From positions 2,418,001 through 2,482,000 of the forward strand of contig NC_015948.1 of the NCBI RefSeq assembly GCF_000223905.1: DNA of 64,000 bases, given 5' to 3'. A program made the translations under genes and the position numbers. This document shows, piece after piece, positions 1 through 9,199 of this stretch (its first letter is position 1; every line of letters begins with the position of its first letter). The DNA comes from Haloarcula hispanica ATCC 33960. GTDB lineage: Archaea > Halobacteriota > Halobacteria > Halobacteriales > Haloarculaceae. A model generated the notes under the pieces. That model saw nothing but the letters and a program-made list of their open reading frames with translations, searched no databases and was not told where the DNA came from.

Positions 1-407
1 GATTCACCACGTCGGGGCGAACCATCACCGAGGCCGACGTGGTCAACTTCGCCGGTGTCAGCGGGGACTTCAATCACCTCCACACGAACGCAGAGCGGAT
101 GGCCGACTCGGGGTACGGTGAGCGTATCGCCCACGGCGCACTGGTGTTTTCAGTCGTCACCGGACTGCTGTGGCAGGCCCGCGACGAGGCCGAAAAGCGG
201 CACATGGTCGCGTTCTACGGGCTCGACCGCCTCCGGTTCGTCAAGCCGGTGTTTCTGGGGGATACGGTTCACGTCGAGGCCGAGATCGTCGACAAGGAGC
301 GGCGAGACCACCCGGTTGCGACGGGCGTCGTCCGGACCGAAGTCACCGCGCTGAATCAGGCCGACGAAGCCGTCTTCTCGGCCGAGTTCCTGACGCTCCG
401 GCGGTAG
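1..407 (+). CDS. MaoC-like (R)-specific enoyl-CoA hydratase domain protein, 5' end cut by the window
   Basis: Hot-dog fold hydratase of the MaoC family, expected to hydrate trans-2-enoyl-CoA or a related acyl-CoA. The frame is open from the window edge (reading F-T-T-S-G-R-T-I-T-E-A-D before the GTG at 39), so the true start lies outside. The hydratase motif is visible as GVSGDFNHLHTNAE, with the Asp and His expected in the active site, followed by RIAHGALVFSVVTGLL, the usual second conserved block. About 135 residues are seen, close to a full single-domain MaoC protein. It converges on the acyl-CoA dehydrogenase next door, which fits acyl-CoA metabolism. Substrate cannot be told from sequence. 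Confidence 0.85.
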   Translation, partial: FTTSGRTITEADVVNFAGVSGDFNHLHTNAERMADSGYGERIAHGALVFSVVTGLLWQARDEAEKRHMVAFYGLDRLRFVKPVFLGDTVHVEAEIVDKERRDHPVATGVVRTEVTALNQADEAVFSAEFLTLRR

Positions 408-437
408 ACTGTGCGGTCTCCCAGCCTCGGTGCAGTC

Positions 438-1577
438 TTACAGCACGCGGTCGGCGATGATGTTCTTCTGAATCTCGCTGGTCCCCTCGTAGATTTTGGT
501 GATTCGGGCGTCGCGGTAGTACCGCTCGACGTTGTGGTCGGTGACGTAGCCCGCACCGCCATGGACCTGAATCGCCTCGTCGGCCACGTCGACGGCGTGC
601 TCGCTGGCGAAGAGCTTCGCCATGCTGGCCCACTTCGTCGCAACGTCGAGATTGTCCTCGTCGATGGCGCTGGCAGCGCGGTAGGTGAGCGACCGCGCGG
701 CCTCGACGTTGGTCGCCATCTCAGCGATCTTGTGTTCGATGGCCTGAAACTCACTGATCGGCTGGCCGAACTGCTCGCGCTCGTTCGCGTACTGAACTGA
801 GTCGTCGATGGCGGCCTGAGCGGTGCCGACAGCCTGTGCGGCGACATTCGCTCGCCCGCTCGCGAAGAAGTCCATCAGCTGGTAGAAGCCAGCGCCCTCC
901 TCGCCGACGAGGTTCTCCTCGGGCACGCGAACGTCGTCGATGCTGATTTCGGCCAGATCTGACGCGCGGATGCCGAGCTTGTTGTCGATTTTCTCTGCCT
1001 GCAGGCCGTCGGTATCCGTCGGCACGAGGAACGCGCTGATGCCCTCGTGGCCGGCGTCGGGATCGGTCTTGGCCATCACGACCATTACGTCGGCGACGGT
1101 GCCGTTGGTAATCCACATCTTGTTGCCGTTGAGGACCCAGCCGTCAGCGTCGCGCTCGGCGTAGGTCTCGATGCCGGCCACGTTCGAGCCGTGGGCGGGT
1201 TCGCTGATAGCGCTGGCACACGCCGACTCGCCGCTGGTGATTTTCGGCAGCCACTCCTCTTTCATCCACTCGTCGCCGTACTTCTGAATCATGCTCGACC
1301 CGAAGCCACGGGAGCCGATGGCGCTCCCGATACCCGGGTCGGCCCGCCAGAGTTCCTCGGTGACGACGACGCCAGTGAGGCTGTCCATCCCCGCGCCGCC
1401 GTACTTCTCGGGGACTTCCGGCGCGATGAGGTCGTACTGTGCCGCCTGCTCCATCAGTTCCGCCGGGTAGCGCTTCTCCCTGTCGCATTCCTTTCCGAGC
1501 GGCTCGATCTCGTTTTCGCCGAATTCACGCACCGCTTCTCGGACTGCCGTCTGCTCGGCCGTCAAGCTAAACGCCAT
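438..1577 (-). CDS. Acyl-CoA dehydrogenase
   Basis: FAD-dependent acyl-CoA dehydrogenase, 379 residues, the normal length. It would oxidise acyl-CoA to trans-2-enoyl-CoA and pass electrons to ETF. The N-terminal helical domain, the middle beta domain (ISEPAHGSNVAGIETYAER and WITNGTVADVMVVMAKT) and the C-terminal helical domain are all present. The C-terminal IQVHGGAGYVTDHNVERYYRDARI and IYEGTSEIQKNI blocks are typical of short- or branched-chain enzymes, and the Glu of IYEGTSE is the likely catalytic base. It is divergent from livK and converges on the MaoC gene. Substrate specificity is not resolvable here. Confidence 0.95.
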   Translation of the reverse strand: MAFSLTAEQTAVREAVREFGENEIEPLGKECDREKRYPAELMEQAAQYDLIAPEVPEKYGGAGMDSLTGVVVTEELWRADPGIGSAIGSRGFGSSMIQKYGDEWMKEEWLPKITSGESACASAISEPAHGSNVAGIETYAERDADGWVLNGNKMWITNGTVADVMVVMAKTDPDAGHEGISAFLVPTDTDGLQAEKIDNKLGIRASDLAEISIDDVRVPEENLVGEEGAGFYQLMDFFASGRANVAAQAVGTAQAAIDDSVQYANEREQFGQPISEFQAIEHKIAEMATNVEAARSLTYRAASAIDEDNLDVATKWASMAKLFASEHAVDVADEAIQVHGGAGYVTDHNVERYYRDARITKIYEGTSEIQKNIIADRVL

Positions 1578-1678
1578 ATTCGATGTGTGACGGCCACCCA
1601 GATATAGATTTGGTCGAATCCTCCCGTATCTTTAATGTGTATGGTTTGGAACATGGTACCACCCACCGAGGGTAAACC

Positions 1679-3049
1679 ATGGCAGACCCAACGAGCACAC
1701 CCAGCGACAGCAGCACAGCATATACCAACAGCATCGGTCGGCGGTCATTCATCAGAGCGACCGGGGCGAGCACGGCGCTCGGACTGTTCGCCGGCTGCAG
1801 CGGTGATGGCGGCGGTGGTGGGGAGAACCCCGATGGAGGTGGTGGCATCTCCGAGACGGTCACCATCGGCCACCTTGCACCGCTGAACAACCCGCTCGGC
1901 GTTGGCTCGAAGCGGTCGGCGGAGATGGCGGTCGCCGAAATCAACGACGACGGTGGTATCGCCGACCAGACCGTCGAACTCGTTACGAAGGACACGCGGG
2001 CGTCGCCGTCCGAGGCGCGCACCGTCGCAGGCGAGTTGGTCCGACAGGAGGAAGTCGACGCCATCGTCGGCACGTTCTCCAGCGAGGTGACCCAGTCTAT
2101 CATGGACCTCGTGTCGGAGTTCAATACGCCGTTTCTGGTCACCGGCTCCGCCGCGCCGAGTACCGTCACGGAGTTCGTCGCGTCCGACTACGAGCGCTAC
2201 AAGAACACGTTCCGGGTCGGGCCGGTGAACTCCCACTTCCAGGCGGAGGTCATCAGCCAGTACGCCGGCCACCTCTCGGACCGCCACGGATGGAACACGT
2301 TCGCTGTCGTCGCCGACGACGCCGAGTGGACGACGGTGTTCCGGAACCGGCTGGTCGACCTGCTGAAGGAGGCGGACTTGGACGTGCCGATGGTGAATGG
2401 GCTGGCAACTGATACCACCTCATTCGGGTCGGTGCTTGACGATGTGGACGCGGCGGGTGCGGACGCGATGTTCCGCTTCTTCGCACACATCAACGGCGGG
2501 CCGATGGCGGCCCGCTGGGCACAGGGCGAGTACGAGTTCGGCATCGAGGGAGTGCACGTCGCGTCGATGCTGCCGGCGTACTACCAGCTCACCGAAGGCG
2601 CGGCGGCTTACGAGACGACGACACAGTCCGGCGCGGCGGGTGTCACCGACATCACGTCGAAGACGGTCCCGTTCACGGAGGCGTACATGGAGGCGTACGG
2701 CGACGCCGATGACCCGCCGAGCAAGCCGATGTACATGGGCTTTGTGACCTACGACGCGATACACGTCTTCAAGAACGCCGCCGAGCGCGCCGGTACCGTC
2801 GACCAGGAGAACAACCTCGATACAATTGTCGACGCGCTGCTCCAGACTGACTTCACCGGTGTGGCCGGGCAAATCCAGTTCTACGGGGCCGACGAGACGT
2901 ACGCTCACGACCTGCGAGAGGAGCGAGACGGTGACGGCGTCATCACGAACTACCCGCTTACCCAGTGGCGCGAAGACGGCTCGCTCGAATGTGTCTACCC
3001 GGAGGGCTTGCAGACAGCCGAACACGCCGCGCCGCCGTGGATGGGGTGA
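1679..3049 (+). CDS. livK: ABC transporter substrate-binding lipoprotein, branched-chain amino acid type
   Basis: Extracellular solute receptor of the Peripla_BP_6 (Leu/Ile/Val-binding) family, 456 residues. The leader has a twin-arginine motif (GRRSFIRATGA) and a lipobox ending GLFAGC, so it is probably Tat-exported and lipid-anchored at Cys39 or so, followed by a Gly-rich linker. The mature part begins with TVTIGHLAPLNNPLGVGSKR, the family's usual first strand. It heads an operon with livH, livM, livG and livF; livH starts 3 bases after its stop. A TATA-like stretch (tctttaatg) lies about 50 bases upstream. Family members also bind amides and urea, so the ligand is uncertain. Confidence 0.92.
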   Translation: MADPTSTPSDSSTAYTNSIGRRSFIRATGASTALGLFAGCSGDGGGGGENPDGGGGISETVTIGHLAPLNNPLGVGSKRSAEMAVAEINDDGGIADQTVELVTKDTRASPSEARTVAGELVRQEEVDAIVGTFSSEVTQSIMDLVSEFNTPFLVTGSAAPSTVTEFVASDYERYKNTFRVGPVNSHFQAEVISQYAGHLSDRHGWNTFAVVADDAEWTTVFRNRLVDLLKEADLDVPMVNGLATDTTSFGSVLDDVDAAGADAMFRFFAHINGGPMAARWAQGEYEFGIEGVHVASMLPAYYQLTEGAAAYETTTQSGAAGVTDITSKTVPFTEAYMEAYGDADDPPSKPMYMGFVTYDAIHVFKNAAERAGTVDQENNLDTIVDALLQTDFTGVAGQIQFYGADETYAHDLREERDGDGVITNYPLTQWREDGSLECVYPEGLQTAEHAAPPWMG

Positions 3050-3052
3050 ACG

Positions 3053-3940
3053 ATGCTGGGCGACATTGCCAGCGTCATCGTCGACGGCGCGCTCATCAGC
3101 GCCGTCTACGCCCTGATCGCTATCGGCTTCACCATGGTGTTTGGCGTCGGCGGCGTGTTGAACCTCGCCCACGGTGCGCTGATAATGGCCGGCGCGTACA
3201 CCTACCTGAGTCTCGTCTCGGACAGCATCCTCGCGAGCGTGACGCTGCCTCCGATAGTCGCGTTCCCGCTCACTATCGTCGTCGTCGGCCTCATCTCCTA
3301 CGGCCTCTACGTCGTGTTAGTTCGGACCATCGAGGAGAACGTCGTCATCACGTTCCTCGCGACCATCGTGGTCGCCATCGCCTTCACCGAACTCGTCACG
3401 CTCGTGTTCCACGCGCAACCCTACCAGTACAGCGTGGTGCCGGGCGTGCTGCAGGTCCAGGCGCTCGGGACCCGAATCCTGTACGTCGAACTCGCGGCCT
3501 TTGTCGTCTCGTGGGTCGCGATGGGGCTGCTCTGGTACTACGTCACCAAGACCGACAGCGGGCGGTCGATACGCGCCACCTCGATGAGCGAGCGCGGGGC
3601 CATGCTTACCGGCGTTGATGTGTCCGGCGTGCGTGCCCGCACGTGGCTCGTCGCGGGCGGTTTGGCCGGCATCGCCGGCGTGTTCTTAGGTGGCATCGGG
3701 GCGGCCGAACCGACGATGTGGCTGGAACCGCTCGCGCTCGCGTTCATCATCGTCGTCGTGGGCGGCATCGGCTCCATCAAGGGGTCGGTCGCCGCGGCCT
3801 ACATCGTCGGCTACCTGCAGACGGCGACCGGACAGTTCCTCGGACAGAGCGTCCGCGGCATCATGTCGCTGGTGGTCCTCGTGGTCGTCCTGCTGGTGCT
3901 GCCACAGGGCCTGTACGGCACGGAGTTCGTCCATGAGTGA
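3053..3940 (+). CDS. livH: ABC transporter permease, LivH family
   Basis: Integral membrane permease, 295 residues, about eight hydrophobic segments. It opens with GALISAVYALIAIGFTMVFGVGGVLNLAHGALIMAGAY, cited here in shortened sense: the GFTMVFGVGGVLNLAHG block is the LivH hallmark. The cytoplasmic coupling region (SIRATSMSERGAMLTGVDV) contacts the ATPases. It starts 3 bases after livK and its stop codon overlaps the livM start in an ATGAGTGA junction, so translation is probably coupled. Confidence 0.93.
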   Translation: MLGDIASVIVDGALISAVYALIAIGFTMVFGVGGVLNLAHGALIMAGAYTYLSLVSDSILASVTLPPIVAFPLTIVVVGLISYGLYVVLVRTIEENVVITFLATIVVAIAFTELVTLVFHAQPYQYSVVPGVLQVQALGTRILYVELAAFVVSWVAMGLLWYYVTKTDSGRSIRATSMSERGAMLTGVDVSGVRARTWLVAGGLAGIAGVFLGGIGAAEPTMWLEPLALAFIIVVVGGIGSIKGSVAAAYIVGYLQTATGQFLGQSVRGIMSLVVLVVVLLVLPQGLYGTEFVHE

Positions 3941-5054
3941 CCGAGAGCAGACCGGCCGAGGTATCGGCCGACTCGTTGGCCGCGTCGAATCGGTCCTGAG
4001 AGACAGCCTCCTCGCCCAGGGGGCCGGCGTCATCGGAGCGGTCGGCCAGCCAGCGGAGCGGCTGCTCTGGCCGGTCGCCGAGCGGTACAACCGGACACTC
4101 GGCAAACGCTTCGGCGAAATTACCGGCCTGCAGTTGTTGCTGTTGCTGGTAGCTTTTGGCGGTCTCGTCACCGCGCCGCTGTGGGGCCAGGACTACCTCA
4201 GGCCGCTCACGCTCGGCGCGGTGTGGGCCGTCTTCGCGATGGGGTGGGACATCCAGAGCGGCTACACCGGCTACATCAGTTTCGGCCACTCGGCGCTGTC
4301 GGGGGCGGCCGGCTACACGACCGGCTTGCTGGTGCTCCATCTGAATCCGGAGCTATCGCTGTTTGTCACAGTCCCGCTGTCGATACTCGCGACGACGGTG
4401 CTGGGGCTGGCCATCGCCGTCCCCTCGCTCCGGCTCCGTGGCCCGTATTTCTCGCTCGTCACCTTCGTCACCGTCCTGCTGTTCTACCGGCTGACGAAGG
4501 CGCTAAGTCACTGGACGAACGGCCTGCGGGGCATCCGCGTCGACGTGTTCACCTACGACCTGACGCTGCAGTACTACATGGTCGTGGTGCCGATGCTCGC
4601 GGTTGCGGCCACGCTGACCTACGTCGGGCGCTCCGACGTGGGCACTGTGCTGGTCGCGATTCGCGAGAACGAGGACGCCGTCTCCGCGGCCGGCGTAGAC
4701 CCGACGAAGTTCAAGCTCTGGTCGTTCGTGCTGAGCGCCGTCCCGATGGGTATCGGCGGCGTCTTGCTCGCCCACGTCAACGCGGGCGTGGACCCACAGA
4801 CGTTCGTCATCGTGGACAACAGCATCCAGATGATAGCGATGGCAGTCATCGGCGGCATGAGCTCGATTCTGGGACCGCTCGGCGGCGCGTTCCTGTTCGT
4901 CGGACTCCGGGACGTGTTCCTCGTCGGCCTTGGCGAGGAACTGCGCTGGCTCGCCCTCTGGCTGCTGGTCCTCCTCGTGCTGGTGTTCGCCCGCGACGGA
5001 CTGTTCCGTCTCCTCTGGCGTGCACTCGGCGCGCTGGGAGGTGACCGACGGTGA
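3933..5054 (+). CDS. livM: ABC transporter permease, LivM family
   Basis: Second membrane subunit of the Liv-type importer, 373 residues. I choose the ATG at 3933 because it overlaps the livH stop by 8 bases and gives a normal LivM; a longer open frame upstream only runs through livH. An N-terminal soluble stretch of about 65 residues precedes the first hydrophobic segment. The LivM hallmark GWDIQSGYTGYISFGHSAL is present, as is the coupling region around AIRENEDAVSAAGVDPTKFK. It ends with an Arg-rich tail whose GTGA overlaps the livG start. Confidence 0.92.
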   Translation: MSDREQTGRGIGRLVGRVESVLRDSLLAQGAGVIGAVGQPAERLLWPVAERYNRTLGKRFGEITGLQLLLLLVAFGGLVTAPLWGQDYLRPLTLGAVWAVFAMGWDIQSGYTGYISFGHSALSGAAGYTTGLLVLHLNPELSLFVTVPLSILATTVLGLAIAVPSLRLRGPYFSLVTFVTVLLFYRLTKALSHWTNGLRGIRVDVFTYDLTLQYYMVVVPMLAVAATLTYVGRSDVGTVLVAIRENEDAVSAAGVDPTKFKLWSFVLSAVPMGIGGVLLAHVNAGVDPQTFVIVDNSIQMIAMAVIGGMSSILGPLGGAFLFVGLRDVFLVGLGEELRWLALWLLVLLVLVFARDGLFRLLWRALGALGGDRR

Positions 5055-5788
5055 CGCTGCTGTCGGTCGACGGGCTGGCCAAGCAGTTCGGCGGCCTCGT
5101 CGCCGTCGACGACCTCTCCTTTGGCGTCGAGAGCGGCGAGATACTCGGCCTCATCGGCCCCAACGGCTCCGGCAAGACGACCGTGTTCAACTGCATCATG
5201 AGTATCTACGCGGTGACCAGCGGAACGGTGCGCTTCGGCGGCACAGATATTACGGACGACAAGACACACCAGATTGTCAACCGTGGACTGTCGCGCGTCT
5301 CTCAGGAGTCCAATCCAATCGGGTCGATGACCGTCCGAGAGAACATCGAGCTGTTCACCTTCCCCAACAGCGTCCGCTCGTTCGACGGCGGCGCGAGCGA
5401 CGAGGCAATCGCGAGCTACGCCGCACGGGTCGATATCGAGGACGCTCTCGACGACGACCCCGGCTCCCTGCCCCACGCCGACGTTCGCCGCCTCGAAATC
5501 GCGAAGGCACTGGCGACGGAGCCGGACCTCCTCTTGCTCGACGAGCCCTTCGCCGGCTTGAACCAGACGGAGGTCCGGCAGCTTTCAGAGCAGTTCAAGT
5601 CGTTCCGCGAGCAGGGCATCACCATGGTCGTCGTCGACCACAACATGCGCGGCCTGATGGACCTCGTCGACCGGGTCGTCGTGTTGCACAACGGCCAGAA
5701 GCTGGCAGCCGGTGACCCGGCCGACATCGTCGGTGACGAACGGGTCCAGGACGCCTACCTCGCCGGGGAGGTGAGTGCGGTCCAATGA
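5051..5788 (+). CDS. livG: ABC transporter ATP-binding protein, LivG family
   Basis: Cytoplasmic ATPase, 245 residues, GTG start overlapping the livM stop by 4 bases. Walker A is GPNGSGKTT at residues 36-44, the Q-loop is SQES, Walker B is LLLLDEP and the H-loop is VVVDHN. The ABC signature, normally LSYGQ or LSGGQ just before RRLEIAKAL, reads PHADV here, which is unusual (see findings). It ends in an ATGA overlap with livF. Despite the altered signature, gene order and the rest of the protein make the assignment firm. Confidence 0.9.
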   Translation: MTLLSVDGLAKQFGGLVAVDDLSFGVESGEILGLIGPNGSGKTTVFNCIMSIYAVTSGTVRFGGTDITDDKTHQIVNRGLSRVSQESNPIGSMTVRENIELFTFPNSVRSFDGGASDEAIASYAARVDIEDALDDDPGSLPHADVRRLEIAKALATEPDLLLLDEPFAGLNQTEVRQLSEQFKSFREQGITMVVVDHNMRGLMDLVDRVVVLHNGQKLAAGDPADIVGDERVQDAYLAGEVSAVQ

Positions 5789-6501
5789 GCGACCCACTGC
5801 TCGAAATCGCGGACCTCGACGTGTACTACAGCAAGTCTCAGGCGCTTGACGGCGTCTCACTGACCGTCGAGCGAGGGGAAATCGGTGGCATCATCGGCCC
5901 CAACGGCGCAGGAAAGACGACGCTGTTGGATGCCGTCGCCGGCTTCCTCGACTACGACGGGACGATTCGGTTCAACGGGCGAGACGTGGCCGACCTCGAC
6001 CCACAGCAGTTGGTCACCGACGGCCTCGTCTACTGTACCGAGGACCGCGACCTGTTCCCGTTTTTCTCGGTCCACGAGAACCTGCGCATGGGCGCGCAGT
6101 TCCGCGAGGACCGCGATGCCGTCCGGGCCGACCTGGACATGGTGTATGACCTGTTCCCGCGGCTCGACGACCGCCGGGACCAGGAGGCCCAGACCATGAG
6201 CGGCGGCGAACAGCAGATGCTGGCCGTCGGACGGGCGCTGATGGGCGACCCAGAGTTACTCGTTCTCGATGAACCGACGCTCGGGCTGGCTCCCGTCATC
6301 ATCGACGACATCAGCGACGCTATCGAGACGCTGAACGAGCAGGGCCAGACGCTCCTGCTCGTCGAGCAGAACGCCACGTTCGCGCTACGCCACGCCCACC
6401 GGCTCTCGCTGCTGGAATCCGGTCGGGTCGAGCTCAGTGGCTCCGCCACAGCGTTCCGGGACAACGACTACATCACGGAGGCGTACGTCGGTATCCATTG
6501 A
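5785..6501 (+). CDS. livF: ABC transporter ATP-binding protein, LivF family
   Basis: Second ATPase of the importer, 238 residues, start overlapping the livG stop (ATGA). Walker A is GPNGAGKTT, the signature is the canonical MSGGEQQM, Walker B is LLVLDEPTLGL and the H-loop LLVEQN. With LivG it should form the heterodimeric motor; LivF carries the only textbook signature of the pair. It closes the operon; no obvious poly-T terminator is seen in the first bases after the stop. Confidence 0.93.
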   Translation: MSDPLLEIADLDVYYSKSQALDGVSLTVERGEIGGIIGPNGAGKTTLLDAVAGFLDYDGTIRFNGRDVADLDPQQLVTDGLVYCTEDRDLFPFFSVHENLRMGAQFREDRDAVRADLDMVYDLFPRLDDRRDQEAQTMSGGEQQMLAVGRALMGDPELLVLDEPTLGLAPVIIDDISDAIETLNEQGQTLLLVEQNATFALRHAHRLSLLESGRVELSGSATAFRDNDYITEAYVGIH

Positions 6502-7379
6502 ACGGGCGTGGCGAACTGAATTTGGTAGCCTGTGCTGCCACCACGTGTCCGTCGCCGGCTGGCACTCGCGCAGTCGCACTTCGCTGTCGGCGGTTCGTAT
6601 TCTCGAACAGATGCCGAATACAGTGAAAGCAACGGGTGGCCAGCCATCGGACTACACCGCCCCGCGAAATGGGCGCATATATAGCTGTACGCGCTTGCCG
6701 CGGTCTCTTATGATGACGGTTCATTGCCGGCAAACGCAGAGCGCACCGGGAGCAAACACAATCGATGTGTTGCTTGTTCCGTATACTGAAACTGACAGTG
6801 TTCCACGGCACTGTGGCTCGCCGATAGCCCGGTCCAGCGGGAGAAACAGGGACTTCTCAGTACAGTGGAATAATAACCGTACTTTTGTTATCTAGTAGGA
6901 CAAGCGAGGGCAGACTGCCCGAGCGTGTGTCGCCCGTGGGAGCGGATACACCGGTCCGGCGGCAGGGTTACCAGTTGACGTGGACTAGTTGACTGCCACC
7001 GGGCCAGGCTTACGCTACGACGCAGGCGCTTTCGATATCGTTCGACCTATCCGAACGATCACAACAAGGCAGTGCGTCTTTGGTGGTGTGATATTACCGA
7101 GACCACGGTAACAGATTTGGTCAGAGGTATAGATCTAAATATTCGATATGTATTCAACTATTCCGATAACTGAGAGTTAGGTAGAGATATCGACTGCTGA
7201 ATGAACGGTTTTGGTCTTATATTAGACCAAAAAAGTGCCCCCGAACGTAGTTATAACTACACATATTGGAGAGACAATAACACCCATACAACTCGCTTTT
7301 GCAGTGAAACAGCCGGTAGATGCGTCTGTTGTAACAAATATGGAAACGTATTTCTACAAGTGTGCATATATTTGTCCCT
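6502..7379. other. Long intergenic region with three inverted repeats
   Basis: About 880 bases without a convincing gene; open frames here lack the third-position GC bias of the neighbours. The second half is clearly more AT-rich. It holds three perfect inverted repeats: arms ATCGTTCG/CGAACGAT at 7037-7059 (7-base spacer), TTACCGAGACCACGGTAA at 7094-7111, and TTTTGGTCT/AGACCAAAA at 7209-7232 (6-base AT-only spacer). Their role is unknown; see findings. Confidence 0.6.
7209..7232. repeat. Perfect 9-6-9 inverted repeat
   Basis: Arms TTTTGGTCT and AGACCAAAA flank TATATT. It lies about 150 bases upstream of the small gene at 7380. The run of A after the right arm would be a run of T on the minus strand, so it could end a minus-strand transcript; it could equally be a regulator site. 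Confidence 0.6.
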
Positions 7380-7715
7380 ATGGGAGACGAAGAAGACATC
7401 GAAGACGAGACCGTGTCAGTATCGATGGAGATATCGGGGAATTACGACGAAGTCATGTCGAAACTGGCGACAGAAGACGAGGGGTCGACGTCGCTCGTCT
7501 CGCTACTCGACGACCTCGAACAGTTGCTTGATACGGTGGTTCGGATGGACGGTGGGACACGCAGTGCAATTGCCCAGCAGCTGCCCGAGGATATGGCCGT
7601 CTCCTTCGACGCTCAGGCGGTCGTCGATACGCTTCAGGTGCTCGAACGCTACGACCTCGTTGTCCTCGAAGGCAACACCTGGAAGCCCGGTCCGAAACTC
7701 ACCACCGAAGAGTGA
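7380..7715 (+). CDS. Small acidic hypothetical protein with winged-helix-like C-terminus
   Basis: Predicted 111-residue acidic soluble protein (MGDEEDIEDETVSVSMEI onwards). I start at 7380 rather than the in-frame ATG 18 bases upstream because the MGDEED start follows a TATA-like stretch (cgtatttct) at a leaderless-type distance. The region LLDTVVRMDGGTRSAIAQQL through VDTLQVLERYDLVVLEGNTWKPG looks like the helices and wing of a winged-helix fold, so a DNA- or protein-binding role is possible. It stands alone between long non-coding stretches. I do not recognise the family with certainty. Confidence 0.7.
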   Translation: MGDEEDIEDETVSVSMEISGNYDEVMSKLATEDEGSTSLVSLLDDLEQLLDTVVRMDGGTRSAIAQQLPEDMAVSFDAQAVVDTLQVLERYDLVVLEGNTWKPGPKLTTEE

Positions 7716-8091
7716 TTCACCACAGTCCGGCCGGTAGCGGGTGGCTAGTTCGCCGGAACCGGTCATGATGATCGGAGCCAACGGCTGCAACTCCTTCCAG
7801 AGCACCAGTTTCGGTGTGCAACGGCGATAGATTTCCAGTTGACGTGACCGAAGTGCAGTAGCGTCCCCCTGTCGCCCAGTCTGTCCACTGTCACCACGTA
7901 AAGAGCTGTATAACAAACATCGGATCGCACGGAAGACTGTATGCGAGCACAGTGCGTGCTCGTACTCTCCCGACGCCCACCGTCCCATGCTCCCCTGTAC
8001 GGGACGGTTTCACGCCGGGTTTGCCCACCCGGCATCGGCCTTCGACGTCCGTTCGATCCGCATTTCTCGAACAGTTCTGTCACGCAGGCGA
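7716..8091. other. Intergenic region, nothing recognised
   Basis: About 375 bases between a small hypothetical gene and the end of the aldo/keto reductase. The open frames present look like chance frames. I see no strong inverted repeat or RNA gene. Confidence 0.5.
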
Positions 8092-9081
8092 TTACCAGCG
8101 GTGGTGGACGTCGTCGAAGACGTACGCCTCGTAGATGTCACGCACCGCACCATGGACCTGATTCGAGAGCGGGTCCATGTCGCTGACTGCTGCGTTCGCC
8201 CGGACGTGCTCCGGCGAGGTCGAGCCGGGGATGACGGTCGACACCGCGTCGTGGTCCAGAATCCAGCGCAACGCCATCTGGGCCATCGTCATCCGCTCGG
8301 GGACGTGCTCGCGGAGGTCGTCGACGGCGTCGAAGCCCGCGTCCACCGGGAGGCCGGCGAAGGTTTCGCCGCGGTCGAACGCCTCGCCCTCGATGTTGAA
8401 GTTCCGGTGGTCGTTCTCGGGGAACTCCATGTCCCGGGAGAGCTTGCCAGTCAAGAGTCCGGAGGCCAGCGGGACACGGACGATGACGCCGATGTCGCGG
8501 CGCTTGGCCTCCTCGAAGAACAGCTCCGCGGGTCGCTGGCGGAACATGTTGAAGATTATCTGGACAGTCTCGACGCCGGGATACTCGATAGCTTTCAGTG
8601 CTTCCTCGACGCGTTCGACGCTGACGCCGCAGTGCTCGACTTTCCCCTCGTCTTTCAGCCGCGCCAGGGCGTCGAACGTCTCGGGCCGGTAGTAGGCGTC
8701 TGTCGGCGGACAGTGCAGTTGCAGGAGTTCCAGCGTGTCGGTCCCGAGGTACTCCCGCGAGCGGTCGACGTGCTCGGAGAGGTTGTCGTAGTTGTAGCGC
8801 TCGGCCGTATGGGGGTCGAGTCGGCGACCGGCCTTCGTCGCGACGGTCACCTCGTCGCGGACCTCGCGTTCGTCGAGCACGTCGGCGATGCGCTGTTCGC
8901 TGAAGCCGTCACCGTACACGTCGGCGGTGTCGATGAAACGGACGCCAGCATCGAGCGCGGTCCGGATCGTTTCTCGGCCTTCCTCCGCCGAGACGTCGCC
9001 CCAGTCACCACCGATATTCCAAGTCCCAAGTCCGACAGCTGTCACGTCGTACCCTGTCGTCCCTAACTGTCGTCGGTTCAC
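8092..9081 (-). CDS. Aldo/keto reductase family oxidoreductase
   Basis: NAD(P)H-dependent TIM-barrel oxidoreductase, 329 residues. The catalytic tetrad is visible: Asp and Tyr in VRFIDTADVYGDG, Lys in TVATKAGR and His in LELLQLHCP. The cofactor-binding C-terminal block reads DAVSTVIPGSTSPEHVRANAA. It resembles the general stress protein 69/YajO-like group of haloarchaeal aldo/keto reductases. A second, distinct member lies at 50195. Single gene; substrate unknown. Confidence 0.9.
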   Translation of the reverse strand: MNRRQLGTTGYDVTAVGLGTWNIGGDWGDVSAEEGRETIRTALDAGVRFIDTADVYGDGFSEQRIADVLDEREVRDEVTVATKAGRRLDPHTAERYNYDNLSEHVDRSREYLGTDTLELLQLHCPPTDAYYRPETFDALARLKDEGKVEHCGVSVERVEEALKAIEYPGVETVQIIFNMFRQRPAELFFEEAKRRDIGVIVRVPLASGLLTGKLSRDMEFPENDHRNFNIEGEAFDRGETFAGLPVDAGFDAVDDLREHVPERMTMAQMALRWILDHDAVSTVIPGSTSPEHVRANAAVSDMDPLSNQVHGAVRDIYEAYVFDDVHHRW

Positions 9082-9199
9082 GTATAGCCGTACCGTCGGC
9101 GGTCACTTGGTGGCTGTGGTACGCGGCACCAATCTAAAAAAGGGCAGTGTAGCCCGATAGCAGGCAGTCCGGTGGACGTGCCAACGTGGACGCCGGGGG

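Noticed and set aside
6473-6811. 112-codon minus-strand frame after livF
   Set aside because: Overlaps the livF end, with Cys/His/Arg-rich composition and no promoter; likely chance.
7763-8083. 106-codon open frame on the minus strand between genes
   Set aside because: No codon bias of the neighbours, no start with a promoter, no motif.
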